Part shown: in pieces, positions 8,967 to 17,482 of the stretch | Position numbering within the stretch: position 1 is the stretch's first letter | Layout of the letters: the number at the start of each line of letters is the position of its first letter | Source of the DNA: Amycolatopsis sp. WAC 01376 | Lineage (GTDB): Bacteria; Actinomycetota; Actinomycetes; Mycobacteriales; Pseudonocardiaceae | Assembly (NCBI RefSeq): GCF_003947415.1 | Contig: NZ_QHKL01000007.1 | Location: 549,294-613,293 of the forward strand | Direction of reading: 5' to 3' | Length of the DNA stretch: 64,000 nucleotides | Notes under the pieces: generated by a model | The model's database searches: none | Told to the model about the DNA's origin: nothing | Seen by the model: the letters and a program-made list of their open reading frames with translations, nothing else | Made by a program: the position numbers and the translations under genes

Positions 8967-8996
8967 CTATAGTATTGACACGAATCCTATAGTATT
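8967..8996. promoter_or_regulatory. Direct repeats upstream of the acid-sugar operon (candidate GntR site)
   Basis: CTATAGTATT occurs twice, at 8967-8976 and 8987-8996, exactly 20 bases apart, so the two lie on the same face of the helix. A TTGACA sits at 8975-8980 between them. The pair lies in the GntR/operon divergent region, 37 bases before the first operon ATG. A regulator site is plausible; the precise promoter cannot be fixed by eye. Confidence 0.4.
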
Positions 8997-9032
8997 TCCA
9001 TCAGGCAGCTTCGAACAGGAGAAACGAACCGG

Positions 9033-10004
9033 ATGACCATGCGCGTACTCGTGACGACCTCGTATCTGAAGCCCGGCGGCGAGGTCGACAAGCTGCTCTC
9101 GGACGCGGGTTCCGACACCGTCTTCACCACCCCCGCGCAACGCGAAGCCACCGGCACTCCCCTGGCCGACCTCGTCCGTGAGGCCGACGGGATCGTCGCG
9201 GGCACCGACGCCTTCCCCGCCGCCGTCATCGAGGCCGCGCCCAGGCTCAAGGTGTTCGGCCGCTGCGGTGTCGGCTACGACAACATCGACCTCGACGCGG
9301 CGACCCGCCACGGCGTGGCCGTCACCTACACCCCGGGCGCGAACCGCCGCTCCGTCGCCGAACACGTCCTGGCCCTCATGCTCAACTGCGCACGGCTGAT
9401 CCCGCAGAACATCGCGAGCGTCCGGGAAGGTCGCTGGGAGCAGCGCAGCGGACGGGAACTCGACGGCGCCGTGCTCGGCCTGATCGGGCTGGGTTCGATC
9501 GGCAAGACCGTGGCCCGGCTGGGGCTGGCGCTCGGGATGCGGGTCGTCGCCCACGATCCGTACCCGGACCGGGACTTCCTGGCGGAGACCGGCGTCGAAG
9601 CCCGCACCTTCGACGAAGTACTGGCGGAAGCCGACTTCCTCAGCCTGCACATCTTCCTCGACGACTCCACCCGTCACCTGATCGACGCGTCCGCGCTGCG
9701 AAAGGTGAAACCCGGGGCTTTCCTGATCAACACGGCACGCGGAGAAGTGGTGGACGAGGAAGCCCTCGCCGACGCGCTGGAGAACGGCGCGCTGGCGGGC
9801 GCGGCCCTGGACGTGCTCACGGAGGAGCCCTTGCCACTCGACAGCAGGCTGCGCAGGCTCGACAACGTCCTGGTCACCGCGCATATCGGCGCGGCGACGG
9901 AACAGGCAAGGTCCCGCTCCAGCCTGATGGCCGCCCAGCAGGTGATCGACGTCCTGCGGGGACGCACTCCCGGCAACCTCGTCAACCCCGGATACCGCCG
10001 ATGA
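9033..10004 (+). CDS. D-2-hydroxyacid dehydrogenase (phosphoglycerate dehydrogenase-like)
   Basis: 323 residues of the D-isomer 2-hydroxyacid dehydrogenase family. The NAD-binding motif is GLGSIG (152-157) with Asp175 after the second strand, favouring NAD. Catalytic Arg236 is in NTARGEVV, Glu265 in TEEP and His284 in TAHIGAA. First gene of an eight-gene operon with an isomerase, a four-carbon acid-sugar kinase and an aldolase, so it probably oxidises C2 of an aldonic acid such as threonate or erythronate to a 2-oxo acid. Known tetronate pathways use a 6-phosphogluconate-dehydrogenase-like enzyme for this step, so the family differs. Confidence 0.85.
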   Translation: MTMRVLVTTSYLKPGGEVDKLLSDAGSDTVFTTPAQREATGTPLADLVREADGIVAGTDAFPAAVIEAAPRLKVFGRCGVGYDNIDLDAATRHGVAVTYTPGANRRSVAEHVLALMLNCARLIPQNIASVREGRWEQRSGRELDGAVLGLIGLGSIGKTVARLGLALGMRVVAHDPYPDRDFLAETGVEARTFDEVLAEADFLSLHIFLDDSTRHLIDASALRKVKPGAFLINTARGEVVDEEALADALENGALAGAALDVLTEEPLPLDSRLRRLDNVLVTAHIGAATEQARSRSSLMAAQQVIDVLRGRTPGNLVNPGYRR

Positions 10005-10798
10005 TCCTCCACAATGGACTCCGGCTCGACGCCAACCTCAAGTGGCTGTTCACGGAACTCCCCTTCGAACAGCGCTTCGACGCGGCCGCGGCCGCCGGTT
10101 TCACCGCCGTCGAGTACGCCTCGCCGTACGCCTTCCCCGCCGCCACGCTCGCCCGCCGCCTCGCCGACGCGGGACTGACCCAGATCCTCATCAACTCCCC
10201 CACCGGCGAACCCGGCTCTCCCGAACGGCTCGGTTACGCGTGCCTGCCCGGCCGTGCGGCCGAATTCCGCGCAGGAGTGGAACTCGGCCTCGAGTACGCC
10301 GTGGCACTGGGCAGCACCTTCCTGCACCTGCCCGCCGGGATCCGGCCCGCCGGCGTCTCCCGTGACCGTGCCTTCGCGCAGTACGTCGCGAACATCGCCT
10401 GGGCGGCGGATCAGGCTCGCGGCAGCGGCGTCCGGCTACTGCTGGAGGCACAGAACAAACAGGACGCGCCGGGCTTCGCCCTCGACGACCAGGCACACGC
10501 GGCAGCGGTGACCGACGCGATCGACGAACCCCACGTGTCTCTGCTCTTCGACGTCTACCACGCCTCCATCGACGAGAAGGACGTCGTCACGGCGCTACGG
10601 GAATTCCTGCCCCGCGCCGCCCACCTGCAGATCGCCGACTCACCCGGCCGGGGCGAACCCGGTACCGGCGGCATTCCCTGGGCCGACGTCTTCGACACCC
10701 TGAACTCCGAGGGCTACGACGGCTGGATCGGCTGCGAGTACAAGCCCGCCACCAGCACCGAAGCAGGTCTGAGCTGGATCGAGGAGCACGTCCGATGA
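10001..10798 (+). CDS. Sugar phosphate isomerase/epimerase, hydroxypyruvate/2-oxotetronate isomerase-like
   Basis: A 265-residue TIM barrel of the AP-endonuclease-2 type. It begins LRLDANLKWLFTELPFEQRFDAAAAAGFTAVEY, as in Hyi/OtnI proteins. Acidic metal ligands are expected in LLEAQNK, LLFDVYHAS and the late IGCEYKP strand. In the tetronate pathway OtnI interconverts 2-oxo- and 3-oxotetronate, which fits the position after a dehydrogenase and before a kinase. The ATG overlaps the previous stop (ATGA). Confidence 0.8.
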   Translation: MILHNGLRLDANLKWLFTELPFEQRFDAAAAAGFTAVEYASPYAFPAATLARRLADAGLTQILINSPTGEPGSPERLGYACLPGRAAEFRAGVELGLEYAVALGSTFLHLPAGIRPAGVSRDRAFAQYVANIAWAADQARGSGVRLLLEAQNKQDAPGFALDDQAHAAAVTDAIDEPHVSLLFDVYHASIDEKDVVTALREFLPRAAHLQIADSPGRGEPGTGGIPWADVFDTLNSEGYDGWIGCEYKPATSTEAGLSWIEEHVR

Positions 10799-11403
10799 GC
10801 CCGCGTATCGCATTGATCAGCGCCACACCGGCCGCGATCCCGCCGGCGGTGAACGCGCTGGCGACCGGATTCCCGCGGGCCCAGCCTTGGAACATCCTCG
10901 ACGACCGGCTGCTGGCCGACGTCGGGGAAGACGGCCGCACGTCCGCTTTGGACGGCCGGATGCGCCGCCTCATCGACTACGCGGTCGCCGGCGGCGCCGA
11001 CGGCGTGCTGCTCACGTGCTCGCTCTACGGCGAGGTCACGAAGCAGGTCGACGCGCCGGTCCCGCTTCTCGCGCCCGACGAAGCGGCCTTCGACGACGCG
11101 CTTTCCAGCGGTCACACCCGGATCCTTGTGGTCGCCTCGCTGGCCTCGGCGCTGAGCGACTCCACGGCACGTTTCGAGCAGGCGGCACGCGACAAGGGGA
11201 TCACCGTCGAGGTCGGCGGAGTGCTCGCGCCGGACAGGCTCGTCGAAACGTGCCGGGCGCGAGCCGTCGGATGGGATCTCGTCCTGCTCGCCCAGTACTC
11301 CCTCGCCCCCGCCGCGGATGAGCTGTCAGCCGCACTCGGCGTACCCGTCGTGTCCGGGCCTCGCAGCGCCGCGGCGAGGCTGAAGGCGGTGATCGGCGAA
11401 TGA
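10795..11403 (+). CDS. Aspartate/glutamate racemase-like protein
   Basis: 202 residues with two similar alpha/beta halves of the Asp/Glu/hydantoin racemase superfamily. The first half contains LLTCSLYG, where Cys is the expected acid/base. The second half lacks an obvious matching Cys (VLLAQYSLAP), so a standard two-Cys racemase is doubtful; a one-Cys epimerase, lyase or decarboxylase role is possible. It is not part of the standard tetronate set. ATGA overlap on both sides ties it to the operon. Confidence 0.6.
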   Translation: MSPRIALISATPAAIPPAVNALATGFPRAQPWNILDDRLLADVGEDGRTSALDGRMRRLIDYAVAGGADGVLLTCSLYGEVTKQVDAPVPLLAPDEAAFDDALSSGHTRILVVASLASALSDSTARFEQAARDKGITVEVGGVLAPDRLVETCRARAVGWDLVLLAQYSLAPAADELSAALGVPVVSGPRSAAARLKAVIGE

Positions 11404-12635
11404 CCGGCACGCTCGGCGCGATCGCCGACGACTTCACCGGCGCGACCGACGTCGCCGCGGCCTTCCGCCGGGGCGGACTACGCACCCTGCTGTTCTTCGG
11501 CGTACCACCCGAAGACGAGGCGACACCACCGCACGACGCGATCGTGATCGCCCTGAAGAGCCGCGCGATCCCGGCAGGCGAAGCGGTTGCGGCGTCCTTG
11601 GAAGCGGTGCGGTGGCTGCGAAACCGGCAGGCGGAGCAGATCTACTTCAAGTACTGCTCCACTTTCGACTCGACGCCGCGCGGCAACATCGGCCCGGTGC
11701 TCGACGCGCTGTCGCAGGCGTCGCCGCCCGGCGGCGTCGTGATGACGCCGAGTTCACCGGAGCACGGCCGCACGCAGTACCAGGGCCATCTCTTCGTCGG
11801 CGACACCCTGCTCGCGGAGTCGCCCATGCGCGACCATCCCGCGACCCCGATGACGGACTCGCATCTACCCCGGTTGCTGCGGGCGCAGACCGACACCCCG
11901 GTCGCCCTGATCACGCACGACGTCGTCCGGCGCGGGGAAACCGCCGTGCGCGCGGCGATCCAGAGCGAGACCGGCTACGTGCTCGTCGACGCGCTCACCG
12001 AAGACGATCTGCGGCTGCTGGGCCGGGTCGCGGTGAACTCACCCCTCGTCGCGGGAGCGGCAGGTCTCGCGGCCGGACTCGCGGCCGCACGGGCCTCCAC
12101 CGCGCCTCCGGTCACCGAGGCGCCCACCCCGACCGGCCCGGCCGCCGTCCTGTCCGGAAGCTGCTCGGCACGAACGCTCGAACAGGTCGCCGTCATGACG
12201 AGTCTCGGCCGCCCCGCGTACCGGCTCGACCCGGTGACGACACCGGATCCGGACGCCCTCGCGGCCGAAGCACTCGCCTGGTACGACTCCCTGACCGCAC
12301 CCGGACCGCTCGTCTACTCGTCGTCGAGTCCGGCGGATCTCAAGCGCACCCAACAGGAACTGGGCGTGGCGAGATCCGCTGAAATCCTGGAGAAGGCGAC
12401 CGGGCTCATCGCCGTCGGGCTCGTCCAACGCGGGGTGCGCCGGCTCGTGGCGGCCGGCGGCGAGACCTCCGGCGCGATCGTCACCGCACTCGACGTCCAC
12501 GGCGGCGTCATCGGGGCGGAAGCCGCGCCCGGCGTGCCGTGGATCCACCCCGTGGGCGACGACCGGCCCGCGCTGCTGCTCAAGTCCGGCAACTTCGGCG
12601 ATCCGGACCTCCTCGCGACGGCGTCCGGCTCATGA
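11400..12635 (+). CDS. otnK: Four-carbon acid sugar kinase (OtnK/DtnK-like)
   Basis: A 411-residue kinase of the four-carbon acid sugar kinase family (formerly DUF1537). The N-terminal domain starts LGAIADDFTGATDVA, the family signature, with residues 9-17 forming the substrate site. The C-terminal nucleotide-binding domain contains VLSGSCSARTLEQV and the glycine-rich AAGGETSGAIV. It phosphorylates tetronates or 3-oxotetronates at C4 with ATP. Placement before a class II aldolase favours 3-oxotetronate as substrate. Overlaps both neighbours by four bases. Confidence 0.85.
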   Translation: MTGTLGAIADDFTGATDVAAAFRRGGLRTLLFFGVPPEDEATPPHDAIVIALKSRAIPAGEAVAASLEAVRWLRNRQAEQIYFKYCSTFDSTPRGNIGPVLDALSQASPPGGVVMTPSSPEHGRTQYQGHLFVGDTLLAESPMRDHPATPMTDSHLPRLLRAQTDTPVALITHDVVRRGETAVRAAIQSETGYVLVDALTEDDLRLLGRVAVNSPLVAGAAGLAAGLAAARASTAPPVTEAPTPTGPAAVLSGSCSARTLEQVAVMTSLGRPAYRLDPVTTPDPDALAAEALAWYDSLTAPGPLVYSSSSPADLKRTQQELGVARSAEILEKATGLIAVGLVQRGVRRLVAAGGETSGAIVTALDVHGGVIGAEAAPGVPWIHPVGDDRPALLLKSGNFGDPDLLATASGS

Positions 12636-13279
12636 GTGCCGACCGGCTCCACCGCGAACGCGTCATCGCCGCGGCGCGATCCCTCTACGACCGGGGCCTC
12701 ACCCACGGCCGCACAGGCAACATCTCCGTGCGCCACGGCGAGCAGATCCTCGTCACGCCCACCGGGGCCTGCCTCGGCACGGTGCGACCGGGAGATCTGT
12801 CCGTCGTCGACGCCGACGGAAACCACCTCGCCGGACCGCCGCCGTCGAAGGAAGCCTTCTTCCACGCGACCGTGCTCCGGCAGCGTCCTTCCGACAACGC
12901 GGTCGTGCACACCCACTCGCCCCATTCCGCCGCCGTCTCGTGCCTGGACGGTCTCGACCCGGACGACGCCATCCCGCCGCTGACCGCGTACTTCGCGATG
13001 CGGGTCGGCCGCCTCCCGCTGCTCCCCTTCCACCCGCCGGGCGACCCCGGCGTCGCCGAGCCGATCGCTCGCGCCGCCGTCGACCATCCGGCTCTGCTGC
13101 TCGCCAACCACGGCCCGGTCGTCGCCGGGACGAACCTCGACACCGCCTTGGACACGCTCGAAGAACTCGAGCACACCGCGGAGATCTTCCTGCTCCTGCG
13201 AGGCCGTCCGGCCCGGCCGCTGACCGACCGTCAGCGCGACGCCCTCCACTCCCCACCCGCCCGAAGGGACACCCCGTGA
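12632..13279 (+). CDS. otnC: Class II aldolase/adducin family, 3-oxotetronate-4-phosphate decarboxylase-like
   Basis: 215 residues. The zinc ligands are His93 and His95 in VVHTHSPHS and His160 in LLANHGPVV, and Glu74 in PSKEAFFH is the likely catalytic acid. The fold matches fuculose-phosphate aldolase and OtnC, which decarboxylates 3-oxo-tetronate 4-phosphate to dihydroxyacetone phosphate. Directly downstream of the acid-sugar kinase with an ATGA overlap, as in known tetronate operons. A true aldol cleavage cannot be excluded. Confidence 0.8.
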   Translation: MSADRLHRERVIAAARSLYDRGLTHGRTGNISVRHGEQILVTPTGACLGTVRPGDLSVVDADGNHLAGPPPSKEAFFHATVLRQRPSDNAVVHTHSPHSAAVSCLDGLDPDDAIPPLTAYFAMRVGRLPLLPFHPPGDPGVAEPIARAAVDHPALLLANHGPVVAGTNLDTALDTLEELEHTAEIFLLLRGRPARPLTDRQRDALHSPPARRDTP

Positions 13280-13974
13280 TCACCCTCTTCACCGCCCTCT
13301 CCGTCAAGAAGGCGCTCGACGACGTGTTGCTGCACGCGTTCACGAAGAAGCACGGCGTCGACGTCGACGTCACCTACGACCCCACCACCATCCTGGTCGA
13401 GAAGATCAAGGAGGGCGCCGAACCCGACGTCGTGATCGCCGTCTCCGGCGCCTTCGCCGAGCTGGAGGCGCTCGGCGCGGTCACCGCCGAATCCCGCGTC
13501 GTACTGGCGAAAAGCGGGATCGGCATCGCGACCGCGCCGGAACTCGACGACCCCGGCATCGGCACGGTGGACGCCCTTCGCACGGCCCTCACCTCCGCGC
13601 GATCCGTCGCGTACTCCCGCAGCGGCGCGAGCGGCATCTACTTCGCCCGGCTCCTCGAAGACCTGGGCATCGCCGAGGAAGTGAACGCTCGGGCCACCAT
13701 CGTGGAGAAGGGATTCACCGCGCTCGCCGTGACCGACGGTCGCGCCGATCTCGCGGTCCAGCAGCTCAGTGAGCTGAAGTTCGTCCCGCAGGCCCGCATC
13801 GTCGGACCGCTTCCGGACGAGGCCCAGCACTACAGCGAACTCTCGGCCGCACTCGGCCCTGCGGCCTCTGCCGAAGCCGCGGACCTGCTGCGGTTCCTCG
13901 CGAGCCCCGAGGCGATGACCGCTTACCACGACGCAGGCCTCGTCACGGGTGACACATCCCGGGTCCGCGCGTGA
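13276..13974 (+). CDS. ModA-like substrate-binding (PBP2) protein without signal peptide
   Basis: 232 residues, GTG start overlapping the previous stop (GTGA). The fold pattern is that of molybdate-type periplasmic binding proteins: ITLFTALSVKKALDDVLLHAFTKKHG, then PDVVIAVSGAFAELEALG, then a hinge and KFVPQARIVGPLP. No hydrophobic leader or lipobox precedes the domain, so as read it is cytoplasmic. It sits directly before a TRAP-type permease, where an exported DctP protein would be expected. It could be a cytoplasmic sensor, an enzyme on the same fold, or a binding protein exported in another way. Confidence 0.6.
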   Translation: MITLFTALSVKKALDDVLLHAFTKKHGVDVDVTYDPTTILVEKIKEGAEPDVVIAVSGAFAELEALGAVTAESRVVLAKSGIGIATAPELDDPGIGTVDALRTALTSARSVAYSRSGASGIYFARLLEDLGIAEEVNARATIVEKGFTALAVTDGRADLAVQQLSELKFVPQARIVGPLPDEAQHYSELSAALGPAASAEAADLLRFLASPEAMTAYHDAGLVTGDTSRVRA

Positions 13975-15320
13975 ACGCGATCCTGGCGCTGGTCGCGTTC
14001 ATCGCCGCCATCGTCGTGTGGAACGCGATCTTCAAACGCAACATCGGCGAGGCGATGGTCGTCGGTTTCCTGGTCACCGCCGCCTTCGCGGGCACGGACT
14101 TCTTCGCCGTCGCCTGGGAAAGCCTCCTCGACGGCCTCAAGTCCGAGATCACCTTCGCCGCGCTGGCGTTCGTCTTCGTCAGCGAACTGCTCACCAGGAC
14201 CGGCCTGGTGCAACGGATGGTCGACATCCTCAGCTCGTTCCTCGGCCGCCGCCGAGGTGGCTCGGCCTACGCGGCGACCGTCGCTTCCGGACTGTTCGGC
14301 GCGGTCGCCCACAACGGCGCCGCGATCGTCGCCACGGTCGGGTCGATCACGATCCCCTGGATGAAACGGTCCAAGGCCAGCGGCGAGACCGCCGCGCTGG
14401 TGCTGTCCGGAAACGCCGGTGTCGGCGCCACTTTCCCCTTCAGCGGCGCGTTCTTCATCCTCCTCGCCGCCCCGACCGTGCTGCCGGTGCTCAGCGCGGG
14501 CGACATCGTCCCGACGATCTTCGTCACCGGCGTGTGGATGGTGGGGATGCGGCTGATCATGGCCTACGTCATCGTGAAACGCCGTGGCGTGCAAGCGATG
14601 GAACCGCAGGACATCCATCCGCTGCGGGCGTCGTTCAAGGTCGGCTGGCCGTCACTGGTCGTCCTCGGCTCGATCGCCGTCCCGATCCTGCTCACCGCCC
14701 CGCCGACCGCGGACTTCGTCTCGGCTCGCATCGGCATCGACGCCCCGGACGCGATCCCGCTGCTCATCTGGCTGCCGATCGTCATGCTGCTGGTCGGCCT
14801 GCTCGTCGAACGGAAACTGCTGCCGAAGGGGCGGGCGCAGTGGTGGGATCTCTTCGGCGCCGTCGGACCCAAGCTCGGCCTGGTCGGCGTCACGATGATC
14901 TCGGCGTTCGCCGCGTCGAACGTGCTGAAGACACTCGGCCTGGACGATCAGCTCAAGCCCTACCTGGAAGGGCTCACCGGCGTCTCCCCGCTGGTGGCCG
15001 CCATCGTGGTCGGCGTCGTCATCGTGCTCGTCGCCGGACCGCTCAACACGACGTCCACGGTCGCCGCCGTGGGCCCGGTGGCGTTCGCCGCGCTGACCGC
15101 CGCCGGCATCCCGCCGCACGTCGCCTTCGCCGCGATCCTCGTGTGGGCCTCTTCGGAGGGATGCTCACCACCGGGCGCCGCCCCGCTGTACGTCGCGGCG
15201 GGTATCGCCGAGATCAACCCGGTCCGGATCTTCATCCCGGTCGTCCTCTACTACCTGTTGCCCACCCTGCTGTTCGGCGTCCTCATGGCCGTCGGGCTGC
15301 TGTGGCTCCCTGGAGCGTGA
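13971..15320 (+). CDS. TRAP-type transporter large permease (DctM-like)
   Basis: 449 residues with about 12 membrane segments. FVFVSELLTRTGLVQRMVDILSSFLGRRRGGSAYAATVASGLFGAVAHNGAA matches the inverted-repeat core of DctM proteins in residue pattern. TRAP transporters import organic acids with a sodium gradient, which fits an acid-sugar catabolic operon. GTG start overlaps the previous stop, and its own stop overlaps the next GTG. Confidence 0.75.
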   Translation: MNAILALVAFIAAIVVWNAIFKRNIGEAMVVGFLVTAAFAGTDFFAVAWESLLDGLKSEITFAALAFVFVSELLTRTGLVQRMVDILSSFLGRRRGGSAYAATVASGLFGAVAHNGAAIVATVGSITIPWMKRSKASGETAALVLSGNAGVGATFPFSGAFFILLAAPTVLPVLSAGDIVPTIFVTGVWMVGMRLIMAYVIVKRRGVQAMEPQDIHPLRASFKVGWPSLVVLGSIAVPILLTAPPTADFVSARIGIDAPDAIPLLIWLPIVMLLVGLLVERKLLPKGRAQWWDLFGAVGPKLGLVGVTMISAFAASNVLKTLGLDDQLKPYLEGLTGVSPLVAAIVVGVVIVLVAGPLNTTSTVAAVGPVAFAALTAAGIPPHVAFAAILVWASSEGCSPPGAAPLYVAAGIAEINPVRIFIPVVLYYLLPTLLFGVLMAVGLLWLPGA

Positions 15321-15565
15321 TCACCGTGTATCGGATCCTGCTGGCCGCGACCCGCGTCTGTCTCTTCGCGTTCCTCGTCGGCGGCTTCGTGGTCGTCGCC
15401 GGGCAAACCCTCGGCATCGTCGTCGGTTCCGGCCCGATCGTGACGGCCTTCGGCACCGATGTCGCCGACAGTGTCTGCGTTGTCGCCGGCATCGCGGGCA
15501 TCCTGGCGTTTCTTCTGTTCTATACGCGCGAAGGGCGCGAAAACGCTCCGAATACAGACGAATGA
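15317..15565 (+). CDS. Small membrane protein, probable partner of the TRAP permease
   Basis: 82 residues with two hydrophobic segments (about residues 5-35 and 52-70) and a charged tail. GTG 15317 overlaps the permease stop as GTGA; GTG 15326 is an alternative. TRAP small subunits (DctQ) usually have four segments and about 160 residues, so this is half size. By position it is the small subunit. I do not recognise the family. Confidence 0.55.
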   Translation: MITVYRILLAATRVCLFAFLVGGFVVVAGQTLGIVVGSGPIVTAFGTDVADSVCVVAGIAGILAFLLFYTREGRENAPNTDE

Positions 15566-15571
15566 TGCGCG

Positions 15572-16717
15572 TCACCCCGACGTATATAGCGTTATACGTC
15601 GGGGTAGGCGAGCGAGTCCCGCGAGGAGAAGGCAGATCAGGTAGGCGTTGCCGATCAAGGCCTCCGCGAGGTTCCAGTCGCGCTCCGCTCCCCCGCCGCC
15701 CGGGACCACGGCGACCGTCCATCCGGTGAACAGGACGGCGACCATCAGCGCCACCCCGCGGCGTCCCCTGGCGGCGAGGAGGCCGATCGCGGGCACCACC
15801 CACACCCAGTGGTGAGTCCACGAGATCGGGCTGATCAGCAGGGAGCATCCCGCCGTGACCAGCACCGCGGCTCGGTCGTCACCCGCTCGGTGGAGGCGGT
15901 GCACGAGCCACATCGACACCGCCGCGAACGCCACGCCGGACAGCACGATCAACAGCGTGGCCGTCCGTCCTTCCTGGCCGGTCCGCGCGACGAATCCCTG
16001 CCACGACTGGTTTCCCACCCAGCCCTTCATCTCGGTGAAATGGTCGTTGAAGATCGCCGAAGTCCAGAAGCGAACGGAGTCGGCAGGCAGGACGACCATC
16101 GCGAACGCCGTCGCGCCGACAAAGGCCGCCAGCGCGCGTGCCGCGTCGGCGGTACGCCGCACCACCAGGAGATGGACGATGAAGATCAGCGGGATCAGTT
16201 TGACGGCCGCGACGATCCCGATCGTGATCCCGCGCCAGCGTGAATCACGCAGGAGGAGCAGGTCCGTCACCACGGCGGCCATCAGGACGAGGTTGACCTG
16301 GCCGAGGCCAATGGTCTGCCACACCGGCTGAAGCGCGAAGGCGCCGAGCAGCAGAAGCGGCAGGTGGGCCCGGTCGGCGAACGGGCGGAGCGCGAAGTAG
16401 AGCGACGGCGCGGCCGCCAGTGCCAGCAGGCCCCAGCACAGCTGGGTGGGCAACGCGGTCAGCGAGGTGAACAGGAGCGCGGCGAACGGCGGATAGGTGA
16501 ACGGCAGCTCCGGCGCCCATTCGGGGAGCGCCCGCAAGGGTGAATAGAGGCTTTCCCCTTCCACCACGGCGAACCCGCCTGCCCGGTACACCGCCGAATC
16601 GATGCCGAGCGGCAGCTCCGAGATCCACCAGCCGAGCGCCACCAGGGCGCATACGGTCATCGCTCCGCCGACGACGATCAGCGCCGGGGCGGCGCGTCGC
16701 CCTCTTGACCACTCCAT
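15572..16717 (-). CDS. GT87-family polyprenol-phosphate mannosyltransferase
   Basis: 381 residues, polytopic, with about ten membrane segments. FTYPPFAALLF, a GQVNLVLMA segment and SWTHHWVWVVP late in the protein are the recurrent motifs of the GT87 (formerly DUF2029) family, which includes mycobacterial PimE. It would transfer mannose from polyprenyl-phosphate-mannose on the outer face of the cytoplasmic membrane. Its last codons form part of the hairpin at 15575-15604. Confidence 0.8.
   Translation of the reverse strand: MEWSRGRRAAPALIVVGGAMTVCALVALGWWISELPLGIDSAVYRAGGFAVVEGESLYSPLRALPEWAPELPFTYPPFAALLFTSLTALPTQLCWGLLALAAAPSLYFALRPFADRAHLPLLLLGAFALQPVWQTIGLGQVNLVLMAAVVTDLLLLRDSRWRGITIGIVAAVKLIPLIFIVHLLVVRRTADAARALAAFVGATAFAMVVLPADSVRFWTSAIFNDHFTEMKGWVGNQSWQGFVARTGQEGRTATLLIVLSGVAFAAVSMWLVHRLHRAGDDRAAVLVTAGCSLLISPISWTHHWVWVVPAIGLLAARGRRGVALMVAVLFTGWTVAVVPGGGGAERDWNLAEALIGNAYLICLLLAGLARLPRRITLYTSG
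15575..15604. terminator. Hairpin between the acid-sugar operon and the convergent GT87 gene
   Basis: A perfect 12-base stem (CCCCGACGTATA at 15575-15586 pairs with 15593-15604) around a six-base loop. It starts ten bases after the operon stop and lies within the last codons of the convergent gene. The stem suits a terminator for the operon, although no T-run follows. Confidence 0.6.
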
Positions 16718-16819
16718 GGGGAAACGATCTCCGGAACCACGCCGGGAAACATCGCCCCGGGGAACCGTCTTGGCGCCGCTACCCCGGTACTCGCTTTCGT
16801 GCCTACCCCTACCCCGGTA

Positions 16820-17482
16820 TCAGGGCATGGCTCCCGGCACGACGAGCCCCGCCTCGTACGCGACCATGACCGCTTGCGCGCGATCACGCACTCCGAGTTT
16901 GGCGAAAACCCTGCTGACGTGGGACTTCGCCGTCTGTTCCGCGATCACCAGCGCTTCGGCGATCTCCGTGTTGGAGAGGCCGCGGGCGACCAGCCGGAGC
17001 ACTTCAGTCTCACGTGCGGTCAGCTCGGCCACGAGGGTGTGACCCGCGTGCGCCGAGGCGTGGGTGCGGGTGAATTCGCCGATCAAGCGCCTGGTGATCG
17101 CCGGCGCGAACAGCGCGTTACCCGCGGACACCACCCTGACCGCGGTGACCAGGTCGTCCAGCGGGGAGTCCTTCAGCAGGAAGCCGCTGGCACCCGCCCG
17201 CAGCCCGCCGAACACGTATTCGTCGATGTCGAAGGTGGTGAGGATCAGCACGCGGACCTCTTGCCGCCCCGCCACGATCCGCCGGGTCGCCTCGATCCCG
17301 TCGAGTTCGGGCATGCGCACGTCCATCAGCACGACGTCCGGTTCGAGTTCGGCGCACAATGCGACGGCGGTGGTCCCGTCCGCGGCCTCCCCCACCACCC
17401 GCAGGTCGGGCTGCGCGTCGAGCACCGCGCGGAAACTCTGCCTGACCATGGTCTGGTCGTCGGCGATGACCACCGAGATCAC
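16820..17482 (-). CDS. NarL/FixJ-type response regulator
   Basis: 220 residues. The receiver (1-120) has the acidic pair in IADDQ, phospho-acceptor Asp54 in VLMDVRMP, and Lys in FLLKDSP. The C-terminal LuxR helix-turn-helix contains LTARETEVLRLVARGLSNTEIAEALVIAEQTAKSHVSRVFAKLG. It is the partner of the histidine kinase directly upstream, whose stop overlaps this start by four bases. Confidence 0.95.
   Translation of the reverse strand: MISVVIADDQTMVRQSFRAVLDAQPDLRVVGEAADGTTAVALCAELEPDVVLMDVRMPELDGIEATRRIVAGRQEVRVLILTTFDIDEYVFGGLRAGASGFLLKDSPLDDLVTAVRVVSAGNALFAPAITRRLIGEFTRTHASAHAGHTLVAELTARETEVLRLVARGLSNTEIAEALVIAEQTAKSHVSRVFAKLGVRDRAQAVMVAYEAGLVVPGAMP

Noticed and set aside
13949..15565. 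A 538-codon frame parallel to the TRAP permease
   Set aside because: It is Arg-rich shadow up to about 15316; only the last 82 codons form a membrane protein, annotated separately.
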